NCBI GenBank assembly: GCA_020850325.1
Contig: JADZEW010000015.1
Coordinates: 62,001-126,000, forward strand
Direction of reading: 5' to 3'
Origin: Methanoregulaceae archaeon
GTDB taxonomy: Bacteria; Armatimonadota; Fimbriimonadia; Fimbriimonadales; Fimbriimonadaceae
Length of the DNA stretch: 64,000 nucleotides
In this document: positions 33,537 to 41,620 of the stretch, in pieces
Numbering within the stretch: the first letter of the stretch is position 1
How the letters are laid out: each line of letters begins with the position of its first letter
Made by a program: the position numbers and the translations under genes
The notes under the pieces: model-generated
What the model was told of the DNA's origin: nothing
The model's database searches: none
What the model saw: only the letters and a program-made list of their open reading frames with translations

Positions 33537-34985
33537 ATGTCTTTTCGCGTAAACAGCAACGTTACGGCAATGAACGCACTGCGCAATGTGACCATGACTG
33601 GTCTCGAGCAGAGCAAGTCGATCAATCGCCTTTCCACAGGCCTTCGCATTAACTCGGCCGCGGATGATCCCGCTGGCCTCATCATCAGCGAGAACTTCCG
33701 CGCTCAGATTCAGAGCATGGGCCAGGCAATCCGCAACAACCAGGACGCCATCAACTTCGCCAAAACGGCCGAAGGCGCCCTCGACGAAGTCAACAAGCTG
33801 CTCCGCGACGCTCGGTCGCTGGCCATCGCTGCCGGCAACACGGCGACGCTCGATGCCGCCCAGATTCAGGCGAACCAGTCGCAGCTCAACTCGATCGTCT
33901 CCAGCATCACCCGCATCTCGCAAAACACGCAGTTCGGCCAGAAGAAGCTTCTCGACGGCAGTGCCGGCGTGAGCGGCGCGGTGACCAACGGAGCCAGCTT
34001 CAGCTCGATCTATATGACCGGCACGTTCGCCGGAGCCGCGCTCACCACCAATGCGGCGATCACCGTCGCGGTGACCTCGGCTGCCGATAAGGCCGTCGTT
34101 GCCTCGAAGGCGTTCGCCTTTGGCACGACCACGATGACCGCTGGCTCTTTCACGGTCAACGGAACGACGTTCACCACGACGGCGGCCGACACGGTCAACG
34201 ACGTGGTCACCCGAATCAACAACAGTTCGACTCAGACCGGGGTACGCGCCGAGTTCACTGCCGGTGGAGCGATCACGCTCACTCAGGTCAACTACGGTGC
34301 CAGCAACCGCATCGACCTGTCGGATGCCAATGCGGTGCTCCTGGCCGCGGCGGGCAGCGTCAGCGACAACGGCGCCGATGCGACCGCGAATGTGGTTATC
34401 GACACCAACGGAGCGACCGCCGGCGGTCTGGTGACGGTGGCGTTCACCGGGGGACGGTTTGGCAACGGGGCGCTTACGCTGACCGACGCCGACGGCAATG
34501 CGATCACGTTGACCGAAAACGGCAACGCGGTTGCTTCGAACCTCGCCGGCCAGATCACCGTGGGCAGCTCCAGCTTCCAGATCGGGGCCAACTCGGGTCA
34601 GACCACGGCTCTGTCGCTCGGCAACTTCGCGGCGAGCCAGCTTGGCAACGGTTCCGTCTCTGGGCTGAATCTGAGCAACATCGACTTGACCAGTGCCAGC
34701 GGCGCATCGGATGCTCTCAAGGTCATCGACCAGGCGATCGCCGAGGTCGCTCGATCTCGAGGTGCGATCGGCAACTTCCAACGCAACGTGTTGGAGTCCA
34801 ACGTTCGCTCGCTCGGCGTCGCCAAGGAGAACCTGGCCGCCACCGAGTCGACGATCCGCGACACCGACATCGCCGACGAAATGACCACCTTCACGCGGTG
34901 GCAGATCCTCAGCCAGTCCGGTATCTCGGTCTTGGCCCAGGCGAATGCCGCTCCGCAAGCCGTTCTTTCCCTACTGCGAGGCTAA
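33537..34985 (+). CDS. Flagellin
   Basis: A 482-residue filament protein. The conserved N-terminal D0/D1 helices (FRVNSNVTAMNALRNV, then SINRLSTGLRINSAADDPAG) and C-terminal helices (ADEMTTFTRWQILSQSGISV, ending AVLSLLRG) are intact. The variable centre (about 155-380) includes one flagellin_IN-type module (AGSFTVNGTTFTTTAADTVN, then DVVTRINN) and Thr/Ala/Asn-rich sequence. A strong Shine-Dalgarno (GGAGG at 33523-33527) precedes ATG 33537. AGGGC...GCCCT at 33489-33512 can fold as an imperfect hairpin in the leader. No other flagellar gene is nearby, and I could not find a sigma-28 box. Flagellin without its export and assembly neighbours is common when the flagellar regulon is scattered. Confidence 0.96.
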   Translation: MSFRVNSNVTAMNALRNVTMTGLEQSKSINRLSTGLRINSAADDPAGLIISENFRAQIQSMGQAIRNNQDAINFAKTAEGALDEVNKLLRDARSLAIAAGNTATLDAAQIQANQSQLNSIVSSITRISQNTQFGQKKLLDGSAGVSGAVTNGASFSSIYMTGTFAGAALTTNAAITVAVTSAADKAVVASKAFAFGTTTMTAGSFTVNGTTFTTTAADTVNDVVTRINNSSTQTGVRAEFTAGGAITLTQVNYGASNRIDLSDANAVLLAAAGSVSDNGADATANVVIDTNGATAGGLVTVAFTGGRFGNGALTLTDADGNAITLTENGNAVASNLAGQITVGSSSFQIGANSGQTTALSLGNFAASQLGNGSVSGLNLSNIDLTSASGASDALKVIDQAIAEVARSRGAIGNFQRNVLESNVRSLGVAKENLAATESTIRDTDIADEMTTFTRWQILSQSGISVLAQANAAPQAVLSLLRG

Positions 34986-35006
34986 TCGCTTAGCAACATC
35001 CAACCA

Positions 35007-35033
35007 AGCCGCCGCCCGAAAGGGTAGGCGGCT
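35007..35033. terminator. Terminator between convergent flagellin and VOC genes
   Basis: AGCCGCC (35007-35013) pairs with GGCGGCT (35027-35033), with CCC/GGG pairing inside. A second small hairpin CCCTC-GAGGG follows at about 35036-35050. No long T-tract. Placement suggests it serves both strands. Confidence 0.6.
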
Positions 35034-35042
35034 CGCCCTCGT

Positions 35043-35435
35043 TTATGAGGGTTCCGTTTTCAGTTCTGCAAAGGCGAGAATGTGCCCATCGAGGTCCGCG
35101 CAGTACGCCACCTCGTCGCCCCAGTCTCGCCGGGCGAGCGGGCTCAAAGCCTCCGCACCATTCGCAAGCGCACGTTCGAAGAACGCTCCTGGATCGTCGA
35201 CCGAAAGATAGAGTTCGGCACGGGGAATCCCGTGGGCTTCGTCCGGGTCGCGGAGCGTGGGACTGAGCAATCGACAGATTCCGGCCGAAGGCATCAGACC
35301 CAGCACCGTATCTGGAGTCAATGTGAACTCGGTCATCCCCGGCACGTGAAGCGACGGGGGCATCGCCAGCACTCGCCCATAGAACTCCGTACTGGCCTCC
35401 TGATCTCTCACGAACAGGATGATGTTGACCCTCAT
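35043..35435 (-). CDS. VOC-superfamily (glyoxalase/bleomycin-resistance-like) protein
   Basis: A 130-residue single VOC module of two beta-alpha-beta-beta-beta repeats: MRVNIILFVRDQEASTEFYG at the start and AYCADLDGHILAFAE at the end. Proteins of this fold bind a metal and a small electrophile or drug; substrate is not predictable. The putative metal ligands are weakly conserved here (Glu in MTEFTLT, Glu in HILAFAE). It starts 7 nt after the mlaE stop, so the two are co-transcribed. Confidence 0.8.
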   Translation of the reverse strand: MRVNIILFVRDQEASTEFYGRVLAMPPSLHVPGMTEFTLTPDTVLGLMPSAGICRLLSPTLRDPDEAHGIPRAELYLSVDDPGAFFERALANGAEALSPLARRDWGDEVAYCADLDGHILAFAELKTEPS

Positions 35436-35442
35436 CGCGGCC

Positions 35443-36213
35443 CTAGTTGGGAGGGAAGATGATCGAAGCGAGGAAGTAGTTCGCCACGTAGATCAGCACC
35501 ATCGCGGTTACCACGGTGTTCGTCGTCGAGTTGCCCACGCCGACTGCGCCACCCTTCGTGCGTAAGCCCTGTTGGCACGCGACAATCGCGGTGATGAGGC
35601 CAAAAACGGGGGTCTTGAGGACACCGCCGATGAAATCCCAGGGCTCCACAAACTGCTGGACGGACTGGATAAAGGTGCCGCTCGGAACGCCACTCCAAAC
35701 CGCGACCATCCACCCGCCCAAGACGCCGGAATAGATTCCGATCAGTCCGAGGACGGGCAACATAAACGCCGCCGCAATGACGCGAGGGATAACCAAGTAG
35801 TTGGTTGGATGCACCGACAGCATTCGGAGCGCGTCGATTTGTTCCGTTACCGCCATGCTGCCGATCTGCGCCGACATTGCCGACCCGCACCGCGCGGCCA
35901 CCATAATGCCCGCCAGAACAGGACCGACCTCACGCGTGACCGAGAGCGCGACCGTGGCCCCGACGAATCCGGTGGCTCCGTACTTCGTGAGGAACTGTGA
36001 GCTGTAGAGAGAAAGCACCGCTCCGGAGAAGAAGTTCGTGAGGGCGACGATGGGCACCGATGCGACGCCGATGAACGCCATTTGCTGGACGGTCTCGTTC
36101 ATTTCGAACGGGCGGCGGAACAACCGGCGGAAGACATCGAGCAGCAACAGGGTGACCTCTCCGACGAATGTCAAGAAGAGGAGCACCGGATTCCAAGCTG
36201 CTGTTCGCCCCAT
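35443..36213 (-). CDS. mlaE: MlaE-type ABC transporter permease (lipid transport)
   Basis: A 256-residue inner-membrane permease of the MlaE/YrbE family, which moves phospholipids between the membranes of diderm cells. The signature block VAARCGSAMSAQIGSMAVTE, followed by EQIDALRMLSVHPTNYLV, is nearly canonical. The frame is open up to 36303, but those 30 residues are Arg-rich and unlike the family, so I place the start at ATG 36213. The usual partners MlaF (ATPase) and MlaD (MCE protein) are not adjacent. It is divergent from rpsA, 95 bp away. Confidence 0.9.
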   Translation of the reverse strand: MGRTAAWNPVLLFLTFVGEVTLLLLDVFRRLFRRPFEMNETVQQMAFIGVASVPIVALTNFFSGAVLSLYSSQFLTKYGATGFVGATVALSVTREVGPVLAGIMVAARCGSAMSAQIGSMAVTEQIDALRMLSVHPTNYLVIPRVIAAAFMLPVLGLIGIYSGVLGGWMVAVWSGVPSGTFIQSVQQFVEPWDFIGGVLKTPVFGLITAIVACQQGLRTKGGAVGVGNSTTNTVVTAMVLIYVANYFLASIIFPPN

Positions 36214-36308
36214 CGAAACCCTACGATACCGCTTGCCGAACGATCCTGCGCATCCTTTCAGGTAACATCTTCGTCTCTGTCGCGCTGCGCGACGGTACAA
36301 CAACGCCC

Positions 36309-37970
36309 ATGATGACCGACGAAAACTTGACGCACCCAGAACCTGAGGAGGCGTCCCTGACCCCTACTCCGGACGAGCCCACGGCGATGCCTGAGCCCGA
36401 ACCCATCGCCGACGCCGCGCCCGCGCCCGAACCTGCCCCAGAGCCTGCTCCCGAGCCCGAAGTGCCTGTGGCGGCAGCCCCCGAGCCCGAGCCCGTGCCC
36501 GAGCCAGCGCCTGAACCGGCCGCTCCTGCTCCAGCTCCCGTTGAGCCCGCCAAGCCTGTGTCTCAAGAAGACGACATGGCCTTGTTCGAGGCGGCAATGG
36601 ATGCGCTCGAATCCGGCGAAGACCAGTCCGATGGCGGCTTTAAGAAGCTCGTTCGAGGGGACCGAGTTGAGGCTACGGTCATCCAGGTCGACAAGAACCA
36701 GGTGTTCGTCGATCTCGGCCAGAAGTCGGAAGGCGTCGTCCACATCTCTGAGCTCACCGATGAGAACATCGAGGACGCCAACGAGATGGTCAAGGTTGGC
36801 GACAAGATCCAAGTCGTCGTCATGGGGATGAAGGGCGATGCGGGGAACCTCATGGTTTCCAAGAAGCGCGCCGATTTCGAAGCCGCCTGGGACCAGATCG
36901 AAGAGACCTTCAAGGCGGGCACGATGCTCACCGCGCAGGTGGTCGATCGCGTCAAAGGTGGCCTTGTCGTTGACATTGGGGTTCGCGGCTTCGTGCCGGC
37001 GACCCACGTCGGCAATGGCAAGCTCCGCAATATCGAGAAGTACGTCGGCCAGCCGATGTCGCTGAAGATCATCGAGATCGACCGCGATCGCAAGAAGGTT
37101 GTGCTTTCGAACCGACAGGCGGACGAAGAGCGACGAGCCAATGCTCGTGAGGAACTCTTCCACAACGTTGCGCCGGGCGATATCCTCGACGGCTCCGTCC
37201 GACGGCTGACCGATTACGGCGCTTTTATCGACCTCGGCGGCGTCGATGGCCTCCTGCACATCTCCGAGATGAGCTGGATGCGCATCAACCATCCGAAGGA
37301 GATGTTCAAGGAAGGCCAGAAGATCAAGGTGATGGTGCTCAAGCTTGACGCCGAAGCCGGCAAGATCAGCCTGGGCCACCGACAAGTTCTGCCCGATCCG
37401 TGGAAGCTGATCAGCGACAACTACACGCTGAATCAGAGGCTGACGTGCACGATCTCGCGAATCGTCGCTGCGGGTGCTTTCGTGAAGCTCCCCGAAGGCG
37501 CCGAGGCGTTCGTCCCGGTCAGCGAGATGTCTAGCCGACGAATCCGCAAGCCGGAAGAGGTTATCGAGGAAGGCCAAGAAGTTGAAGTGCAGATCATCGA
37601 TCTGCGCCCCGACCAGCGCCGCATGGTGCTCAGCATGCGCGCGATCAGCGGCGGCATGGATCCGGTCCGTACCGGCATGGGCGGCGGCGCGCCTTCCACG
37701 TCCTTCGACGACGAGGACCGCAAGCGCGGCCTGAAGAAGAAGGGCGGCAAGAAGGGTCGCGGCGGACGCGAAGACGAGTACGAGGACTTCGGCCCAGCCC
37801 GACGTGGCTTTGCCACTGGCGGCGCCACCATCGGCGAGCGCCTGGGTGCCCTGCGTGGCATCTTGGGTCGCGACATCGAGGACGACGATGTGGATGATGA
37901 AGTCGAAGCTGTAGAAGCCGAGGCCGTCGAAGTCGAAGCCCCCGAAGTGGAAAAGACGGACGAAGAATAG
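36309..37970 (+). CDS. rpsA: Ribosomal protein S1 homologue with Pro/Glu-rich N-terminal extension
   Basis: A 553-residue RNA-binding protein with four S1 domains at about 115-185 (GDRVEATVIQVDKNQVFVDL), 200-270 (KGGLVVDIGVRGFVPA), 285-360 (GSVRRLTDYGAFIDLGG) and 370-450. S1 helps ribosomes bind structured mRNA leaders. It is preceded by a roughly 85-residue extension of PEPAPEP repeats and followed by a Lys/Gly-rich then acidic tail. The open frame reaches 36168, but ATG 36309 is chosen; TACAAC at 36296-36301 ends 7 nt upstream and may be a weak -10. Many bacteria that use leaderless mRNAs still carry S1. Confidence 0.93.
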   Translation: MMTDENLTHPEPEEASLTPTPDEPTAMPEPEPIADAAPAPEPAPEPAPEPEVPVAAAPEPEPVPEPAPEPAAPAPAPVEPAKPVSQEDDMALFEAAMDALESGEDQSDGGFKKLVRGDRVEATVIQVDKNQVFVDLGQKSEGVVHISELTDENIEDANEMVKVGDKIQVVVMGMKGDAGNLMVSKKRADFEAAWDQIEETFKAGTMLTAQVVDRVKGGLVVDIGVRGFVPATHVGNGKLRNIEKYVGQPMSLKIIEIDRDRKKVVLSNRQADEERRANAREELFHNVAPGDILDGSVRRLTDYGAFIDLGGVDGLLHISEMSWMRINHPKEMFKEGQKIKVMVLKLDAEAGKISLGHRQVLPDPWKLISDNYTLNQRLTCTISRIVAAGAFVKLPEGAEAFVPVSEMSSRRIRKPEEVIEEGQEVEVQIIDLRPDQRRMVLSMRAISGGMDPVRTGMGGGAPSTSFDDEDRKRGLKKKGGKKGRGGREDEYEDFGPARRGFATGGATIGERLGALRGILGRDIEDDDVDDEVEAVEAEAVEVEAPEVEKTDEE

Positions 37971-37994
37971 GCCGATCCTCAGCGGATCACCTTT

Positions 37995-38027
37995 AAGGGG
38001 TGCGCAAGTCTAGCTTGCGCACCCCTT
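37995..38027. terminator. Bidirectional terminator hairpin
   Basis: AAGGGGTGCGCAAG (37995-38008) and CTTGCGCACCCCTT (38014-38027) form a perfect 14-bp stem with a TCTAG loop. It sits between convergent rpsA (ends 37970) and the polysaccharide deacetylase gene (ends 38034). T-tracts are short on both sides. Confidence 0.85.
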
Positions 38028-38033
38028 CTCATA

Positions 38034-38924
38034 TCACGGGGCAACGTACGGCTTGAACTTGCCCGCTTCCACCTGATCGAGCCAGTAGGAGATGCCGAAG
38101 TCTCCCTCGATACCCTGAATACGGGGTAGCCGCATTGGGTTGCGCTTGGGGTCGCCGGGTGCGGGTGCGGGGTTTGCGCCGACGAGGAGGGCCGCACGGT
38201 GGTGCTTCGTTAGCTGTCCCGGGTCTTTGGGGGATATGCCGTAGGGCAAGGCGATCGAAAACGGGTCGAATCCGTACTCGGTGATCTTCGCGACGGCTCC
38301 GCTCAGTTCCTTCTCAACTTCGGCACTCGAGAGCTTCGCCAGGCTGCGATGGGTCAGAGTATGGCTGCCGAGTTCGCAACCCCACTCCTTGAGTTGCGCC
38401 AGTTTGCGCGGCGCGTCGGCGGTCGGGCCGAAGGGCCCCGCACTCGGCAAAACGTAGAACGAAGCGCGCACGGGGAAGTCGGGGTGAGACTTGGCAAACT
38501 CGCTCCAGATGCCAACCGCGCAGTCGGGGTCGATGGAACCATCTTCTAAGTAACGGAACTGCGATGGGTGCGAGTCGTCGAACGTAAACACAATCGGCGA
38601 GGCCCCGGGAGCCAAGTCCATCGTGTCGTCCAAATACGCCTTGAGGGTCACTGGGCGGAAGCCCATGCGGTAGTAGCGTTCGAGATCTGATTTGAAGCGG
38701 GAAATGCTGCGGTCCCAGCGTGCTTCCTGCTTCGCGATCTTGTGATACTCCACAATAAGAACGCCTCCCTCGAGGTTGGCTGGTCGGTCCGAAACCCGGG
38801 CGGCAGGCGCTGGTTTGGGTTCCGCGGGCGGAACTTTGGACGTCACCGGAACCTGGCGAGTGCCCGCACATCCTACGAGAATAACCGTTAGCCCAACCAA
38901 GCCATGACGCAACTTCGAAAGCAC
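38034..38924 (-). CDS. Lipoprotein polysaccharide deacetylase (NodB-like)
   Basis: A 296-residue protein. The N-terminus is a lipoprotein signal (LVGLTVILVGC, lipobox LVGC). The NodB-type domain has the metal/catalytic Asp motif VFTFDDSHPSQF and the metal-binding SHTLTH (HxxxH). Family members remove N-acetyl groups from peptidoglycan, chitin or exopolysaccharide. The GTG start at 38924 has CATAAT (-) ending 5 nt upstream. Its first 21 coding bases overlap those of the divergent 38904 gene. The 3' end converges on rpsA at a strong hairpin. Confidence 0.85.
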   Translation of the reverse strand: MLSKLRHGLVGLTVILVGCAGTRQVPVTSKVPPAEPKPAPAARVSDRPANLEGGVLIVEYHKIAKQEARWDRSISRFKSDLERYYRMGFRPVTLKAYLDDTMDLAPGASPIVFTFDDSHPSQFRYLEDGSIDPDCAVGIWSEFAKSHPDFPVRASFYVLPSAGPFGPTADAPRKLAQLKEWGCELGSHTLTHRSLAKLSSAEVEKELSGAVAKITEYGFDPFSIALPYGISPKDPGQLTKHHRAALLVGANPAPAPGDPKRNPMRLPRIQGIEGDFGISYWLDQVEAGKFKPYVAP

Positions 38925-40085
38925 GCCCTATTATGGATTGCCGCCTTGGCTGTGACCGGAGCCGGATGCCGTCCGGCGCCCGAGCCTGAGCCCGTCGCGA
39001 CCACGCCTCCCCCCGCTCCTGCACCGGAGCCCGAGCCACCTAAGCCTGCCTATCCCAAGCCCGAGCACGTGCGGGGCATCTACCTTACGGCTTGGTCGGC
39101 GGGCTCGACCCGCAAGATGGATAAAGTGTTCGCGATGTTGGAGCGCACCGAGCTAAACTCCGTGGTGATCGACGTGCGCGATGCGGGTTTCAACTACTGG
39201 AAGATGGGGATCCCGCTTTCCGACGACTCGGGGGCGACCAAGGTCGCGATCGTGAAGCCCGAGCGTCTCATGACTTCTCTTAAGGAGAAGGGTGTCTATC
39301 CGATCGCCCGGATCGCCTGCTTCCGCGACAACTTCGTCCCCAAGAAGGTGCCGTCACTCGCGGTGAAGCACTCCGGTGGCGGCGTCTGGAAGGACCGCGC
39401 AGGCTACACCTGGCTCGACCCTTACAACAAGAAGAACTGGGACTACCTCGGGGAGATCGTCGACTTTGCCCTCGATCAGGGATTCCCCGAGATTCAGCTC
39501 GATTACGTGCGTTTTCCCAGCGAGGGCAAGGCCGCAACCCAGGTGTTTCCTGCCAAGTCGAGCTATCCCGACAAGGAGGCGAAGCCCGAAGATGTGGTGG
39601 CCGCGTTTGCAAACTACATCGGCGAGCGCGTACGCAAGCGCGGAGCCGCGTTCAGCGCCGATATCTTTGGCATTATCAGCATCGGCAAGGTCGATCAGGG
39701 CATCGGCCAAGAGCTTGAGAAGATCGCCGCACCATTTGACTTGATCTGCCCGATGGTCTACCCGTCGCACTATGCGAAGGGCGAGTATGGCGTGAAAGAC
39801 CCCTCAAACTCACCGTACGCTATCGTCTCGAAGAGCCTCGCCGACTATAAGCGGCGGCTGCCCGGCAAGCAGATCCGACCGTGGCTCCAAGACTTTTTCG
39901 GTTACGGCGTTGCGCAGATCCAGGGCCAAATCAAGGCGGCCAAGGAACTTGGCTACGAGGAGTATTTGCTTTGGAACGCTCAGAACCGGTACGTCGAAGC
40001 GGCGGTAGTGGACAACAGCAAGCTGGTGAAGCCAGTGGCCACTGAACCTACAGACCCCAGTAAAGTTGCTGGTTCCACGAACTAG
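38904..40085 (+). CDS. Lipoprotein-like putative glycoside hydrolase (DUF4015 type)
   Basis: A 393-residue exported protein. The N-terminal signal (HALLWIAALAVTGAGC) probably ends at a lipidated Cys, though the lipobox is imperfect. A Pro/Glu linker (PEPEPVATTPPPAPAPEPEP) follows. The catalytic-type domain from about 55 starts with RGIYLTAWSAGS and contains ELNSVVIDVRDAGFNYWKM, then EIQLDYVRFPSEGK, typical of the DUF4015 family of TIM-barrel putative glycosidases. Its ATG at 38904 overlaps the start region of the divergent deacetylase gene by 21 bp. The pairing of a deacetylase and a glycosidase suggests shared action on a surface polysaccharide (inference). Confidence 0.8.
   Translation: MTQLRKHALLWIAALAVTGAGCRPAPEPEPVATTPPPAPAPEPEPPKPAYPKPEHVRGIYLTAWSAGSTRKMDKVFAMLERTELNSVVIDVRDAGFNYWKMGIPLSDDSGATKVAIVKPERLMTSLKEKGVYPIARIACFRDNFVPKKVPSLAVKHSGGGVWKDRAGYTWLDPYNKKNWDYLGEIVDFALDQGFPEIQLDYVRFPSEGKAATQVFPAKSSYPDKEAKPEDVVAAFANYIGERVRKRGAAFSADIFGIISIGKVDQGIGQELEKIAAPFDLICPMVYPSHYAKGEYGVKDPSNSPYAIVSKSLADYKRRLPGKQIRPWLQDFFGYGVAQIQGQIKAAKELGYEEYLLWNAQNRYVEAAVVDNSKLVKPVATEPTDPSKVAGSTN
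38930..38935 (-). promoter_or_regulatory. -10 box of the deacetylase gene, inside the divergent coding sequence
   Basis: On the minus strand CATAAT (complement of 38930-38935) ends 5 nt before the GTG at 38924. It lies inside codons 9-11 of the plus-strand gene. Confidence 0.45.
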
Positions 40086-40111
40086 GCTGCATGCTCTGGG
40101 CTCGTTCCGCT

Positions 40112-40117
40112 TACACT
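40112..40117 (+). promoter_or_regulatory. -10 box of the PEP-CTERM gene
   Basis: TACACT at 40112-40117, giving a leader of about 15 nt with AGGTGG (40127-40132) as ribosome-binding site before ATG 40139. Confidence 0.4.
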
Positions 40118-40138
40118 TGAGGGGTCAGGTGGATTGAT

Positions 40139-40705
40139 ATGAAACTTCTTGCATGCGCCGCTACCGCTACCCTCGCCGGTTTCTCGTTCTCTTTCTTTGA
40201 CAACTTCGACACGGAGAATGGCGGAGTTTCTGCATTGAACTACACCGGATTCGCGAACTGGACCGTTTCCGACGGTTCGGTCGATCTTGCTGCCAATGGG
40301 TTCAGCGGACTTTCGGGTTCGGGCATGTTTGTCGACCTCGACGGCTCGACCAGCAACGCCGGCAAGATGACGTCGATTTCGATTCTGGTCACGGAAGGCG
40401 TTCTTCACACCTTCTCGTTTGATCTTTCCGGAAATCAGCGGGGAGGGACAGACGACATGGTGAATGCCAGGGTGAGCGGCTACGTCGACATGAACGTTCA
40501 GAAGGCCCCGTTTAGCGGCTGGACCAATCACTTCCAGACGTTTACGCCGACTTCAACAGGCTTCGTAACGATCTCCTTTGAGAACGGCGGCGGGGACAAC
40601 CTCGGTGCGCTCCTCGACAATGTGAGTCTTAATCCGGTCCCCGAACCCGCAACGCTCGCCGTTCTGGGCCTAGGACTCGCCGCGATGCGCCGACGCCGCA
40701 CGTAG
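40139..40705 (+). CDS. PEP-CTERM sorting-domain protein
   Basis: A 188-residue secreted protein with an N-terminal signal (KLLACAATATLAGFSFSF) and a C-terminal PEP-CTERM signal: VPEPATLAVLGLGLAAMRRRR, i.e. PEP motif, hydrophobic helix, Arg cluster. The middle (about 20-165) is a beta-sandwich resembling DUF642/carbohydrate-binding folds. PEP-CTERM proteins are cut by an exosortase and attached to the cell surface in exopolysaccharide-producing diderms; no exosortase gene is in the window. Confidence 0.9.
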   Translation: MKLLACAATATLAGFSFSFFDNFDTENGGVSALNYTGFANWTVSDGSVDLAANGFSGLSGSGMFVDLDGSTSNAGKMTSISILVTEGVLHTFSFDLSGNQRGGTDDMVNARVSGYVDMNVQKAPFSGWTNHFQTFTPTSTGFVTISFENGGGDNLGALLDNVSLNPVPEPATLAVLGLGLAAMRRRRT

Positions 40706-40715
40706 CGTCGCCGGA

Positions 40716-40721
40716 CATAAT
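40716..40721 (+). promoter_or_regulatory. -10 box of the GAF-domain gene, leaderless type
   Basis: CATAAT ends 7 nt before ATG 40729; no Shine-Dalgarno is present. Confidence 0.45.
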
Positions 40722-40728
40722 CTGAGCG

Positions 40729-41175
40729 ATGGTCACCCAAACCGAAGCTCAGCGCATTCTCGACGCCGTCCGAACGTATCCGGGAGATGGATTTGAACTC
40801 CGCATTTTCGCCATGAGGGAGCTCGACACGCTCGATGACTACAACTGGTCGGGCATCTACGTTCTCGATGGCGATGTCCTGCGGCTCGATGCCTACGTGG
40901 GAGCCGCGACCGACCATACCGAGATTCCCGTTGGCCGAGGCGTGTGCGGCACTGCGGTCGCGGAAAATGCCAACCAGGTCATCGAGGACGTGCGCGAACT
41001 GGAGAACTACCTCGCCTGCTCGCTGCAGACTCGCGCCGAGATCGTCGTTCTGATCCGAGACGGTGATACGATCCTCGGTCAAATCGACATCGACGGCCAC
41101 CGAACCGGGGCATTCGACGGCTCCGACGAGGCTTTCCTGGAAGAACTCGCCACGTTGCTCGCCGAGCGGTGGTAG
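40729..41175 (+). CDS. GAF-domain protein of the free methionine-R-sulfoxide reductase family, one Cys missing
   Basis: A 148-residue single GAF domain. The blocks IPVGRGVCGTAVAEN (Cys73) and YLACSLQTRAEIVV (Cys97) match fRMsr (YebR/MsrC) enzymes, whose three cysteines in E. coli are 84, 94 and 118. Spacing between Cys73 and Cys97 is the expected 24. The position 10 residues before Cys73, where the resolving Cys84 should be, is His63. It may therefore use a different resolving thiol or act only as a ligand sensor. It has its own leaderless-type -10 box and is followed 10 nt later by osmC. Confidence 0.8.
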   Translation: MVTQTEAQRILDAVRTYPGDGFELRIFAMRELDTLDDYNWSGIYVLDGDVLRLDAYVGAATDHTEIPVGRGVCGTAVAENANQVIEDVRELENYLACSLQTRAEIVVLIRDGDTILGQIDIDGHRTGAFDGSDEAFLEELATLLAERW

Positions 41176-41178
41176 CCT
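41173..41178 (+). promoter_or_regulatory. -10 box of the OsmC-like gene, overlapping the upstream stop
   Basis: TAGCCT ends 7 nt before ATG 41186 and its TAG is the stop of the GAF-domain gene. Could instead be simple operon read-through. Confidence 0.35.
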
Positions 41179-41185
41179 CACGGCA

Positions 41186-41614
41186 ATGATTGAAGTTAAC
41201 TGGAAAGGCGGCATGGCGTTTCAGGCCGCCGGCCAAAGTGGCATTGCATTTACGTTTGACGCTTATCCCGAGTCCGGCGGGAGTGGACTCGGACCCACCC
41301 CGCTCGAGGGGTTCTTGGGTGCGCTCGCGGCTTGCACCGCGATGGATGTGATCAGCATTCTCGAAAAGAAGCGGCAAAGGGTCACCAGCTACCGGGTGGA
41401 AGTCGAAGGCGATCGCACGCCCCCGGGATCGCCGTTCCCGCGACCCTACACCGCGCTCAGATTGCGCCACATTCTCACGGGCGAGAACCTGGATCAAGAC
41501 GCCGTAGCGCGGGCGATCGAGCTGAGCGATGAGAAGTACTGCTCGGTGTCGGCGACGCTGCGTTTCGGCCCGCCCGTCACCAGCGAGTGGGTTGTCGAAG
41601 AGGCCGGGTCGTAG
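41186..41614 (+). CDS. OsmC/Ohr-family thiol peroxidase-like protein
   Basis: A 142-residue protein from ATG 41186; the frame is open upstream to 41063 inside the previous gene. The two family cysteines are present in LAACTAMDVI and DEKYCSVSATL, which in OsmC and Ohr form the peroxidatic/resolving pair reducing organic hydroperoxides with dihydrolipoamide. Length is that of a minimal OsmC. Pairing with an fRMsr-like gene suggests a small oxidative-stress unit (inference). Confidence 0.88.
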   Translation: MIEVNWKGGMAFQAAGQSGIAFTFDAYPESGGSGLGPTPLEGFLGALAACTAMDVISILEKKRQRVTSYRVEVEGDRTPPGSPFPRPYTALRLRHILTGENLDQDAVARAIELSDEKYCSVSATLRFGPPVTSEWVVEEAGS

Positions 41615-41620
41615 TCCATC

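Noticed and set aside
33519-34958. 479-codon open frame opposite flagellin
   Set aside because: Arg/Gly-rich translation typical of antisense to GC-rich coding DNA; flagellin ends are canonical.
36258-37577. 439-codon open frame opposite rpsA
   Set aside because: Shadow of the S1 domains; rpsA on the plus strand is unmistakable.
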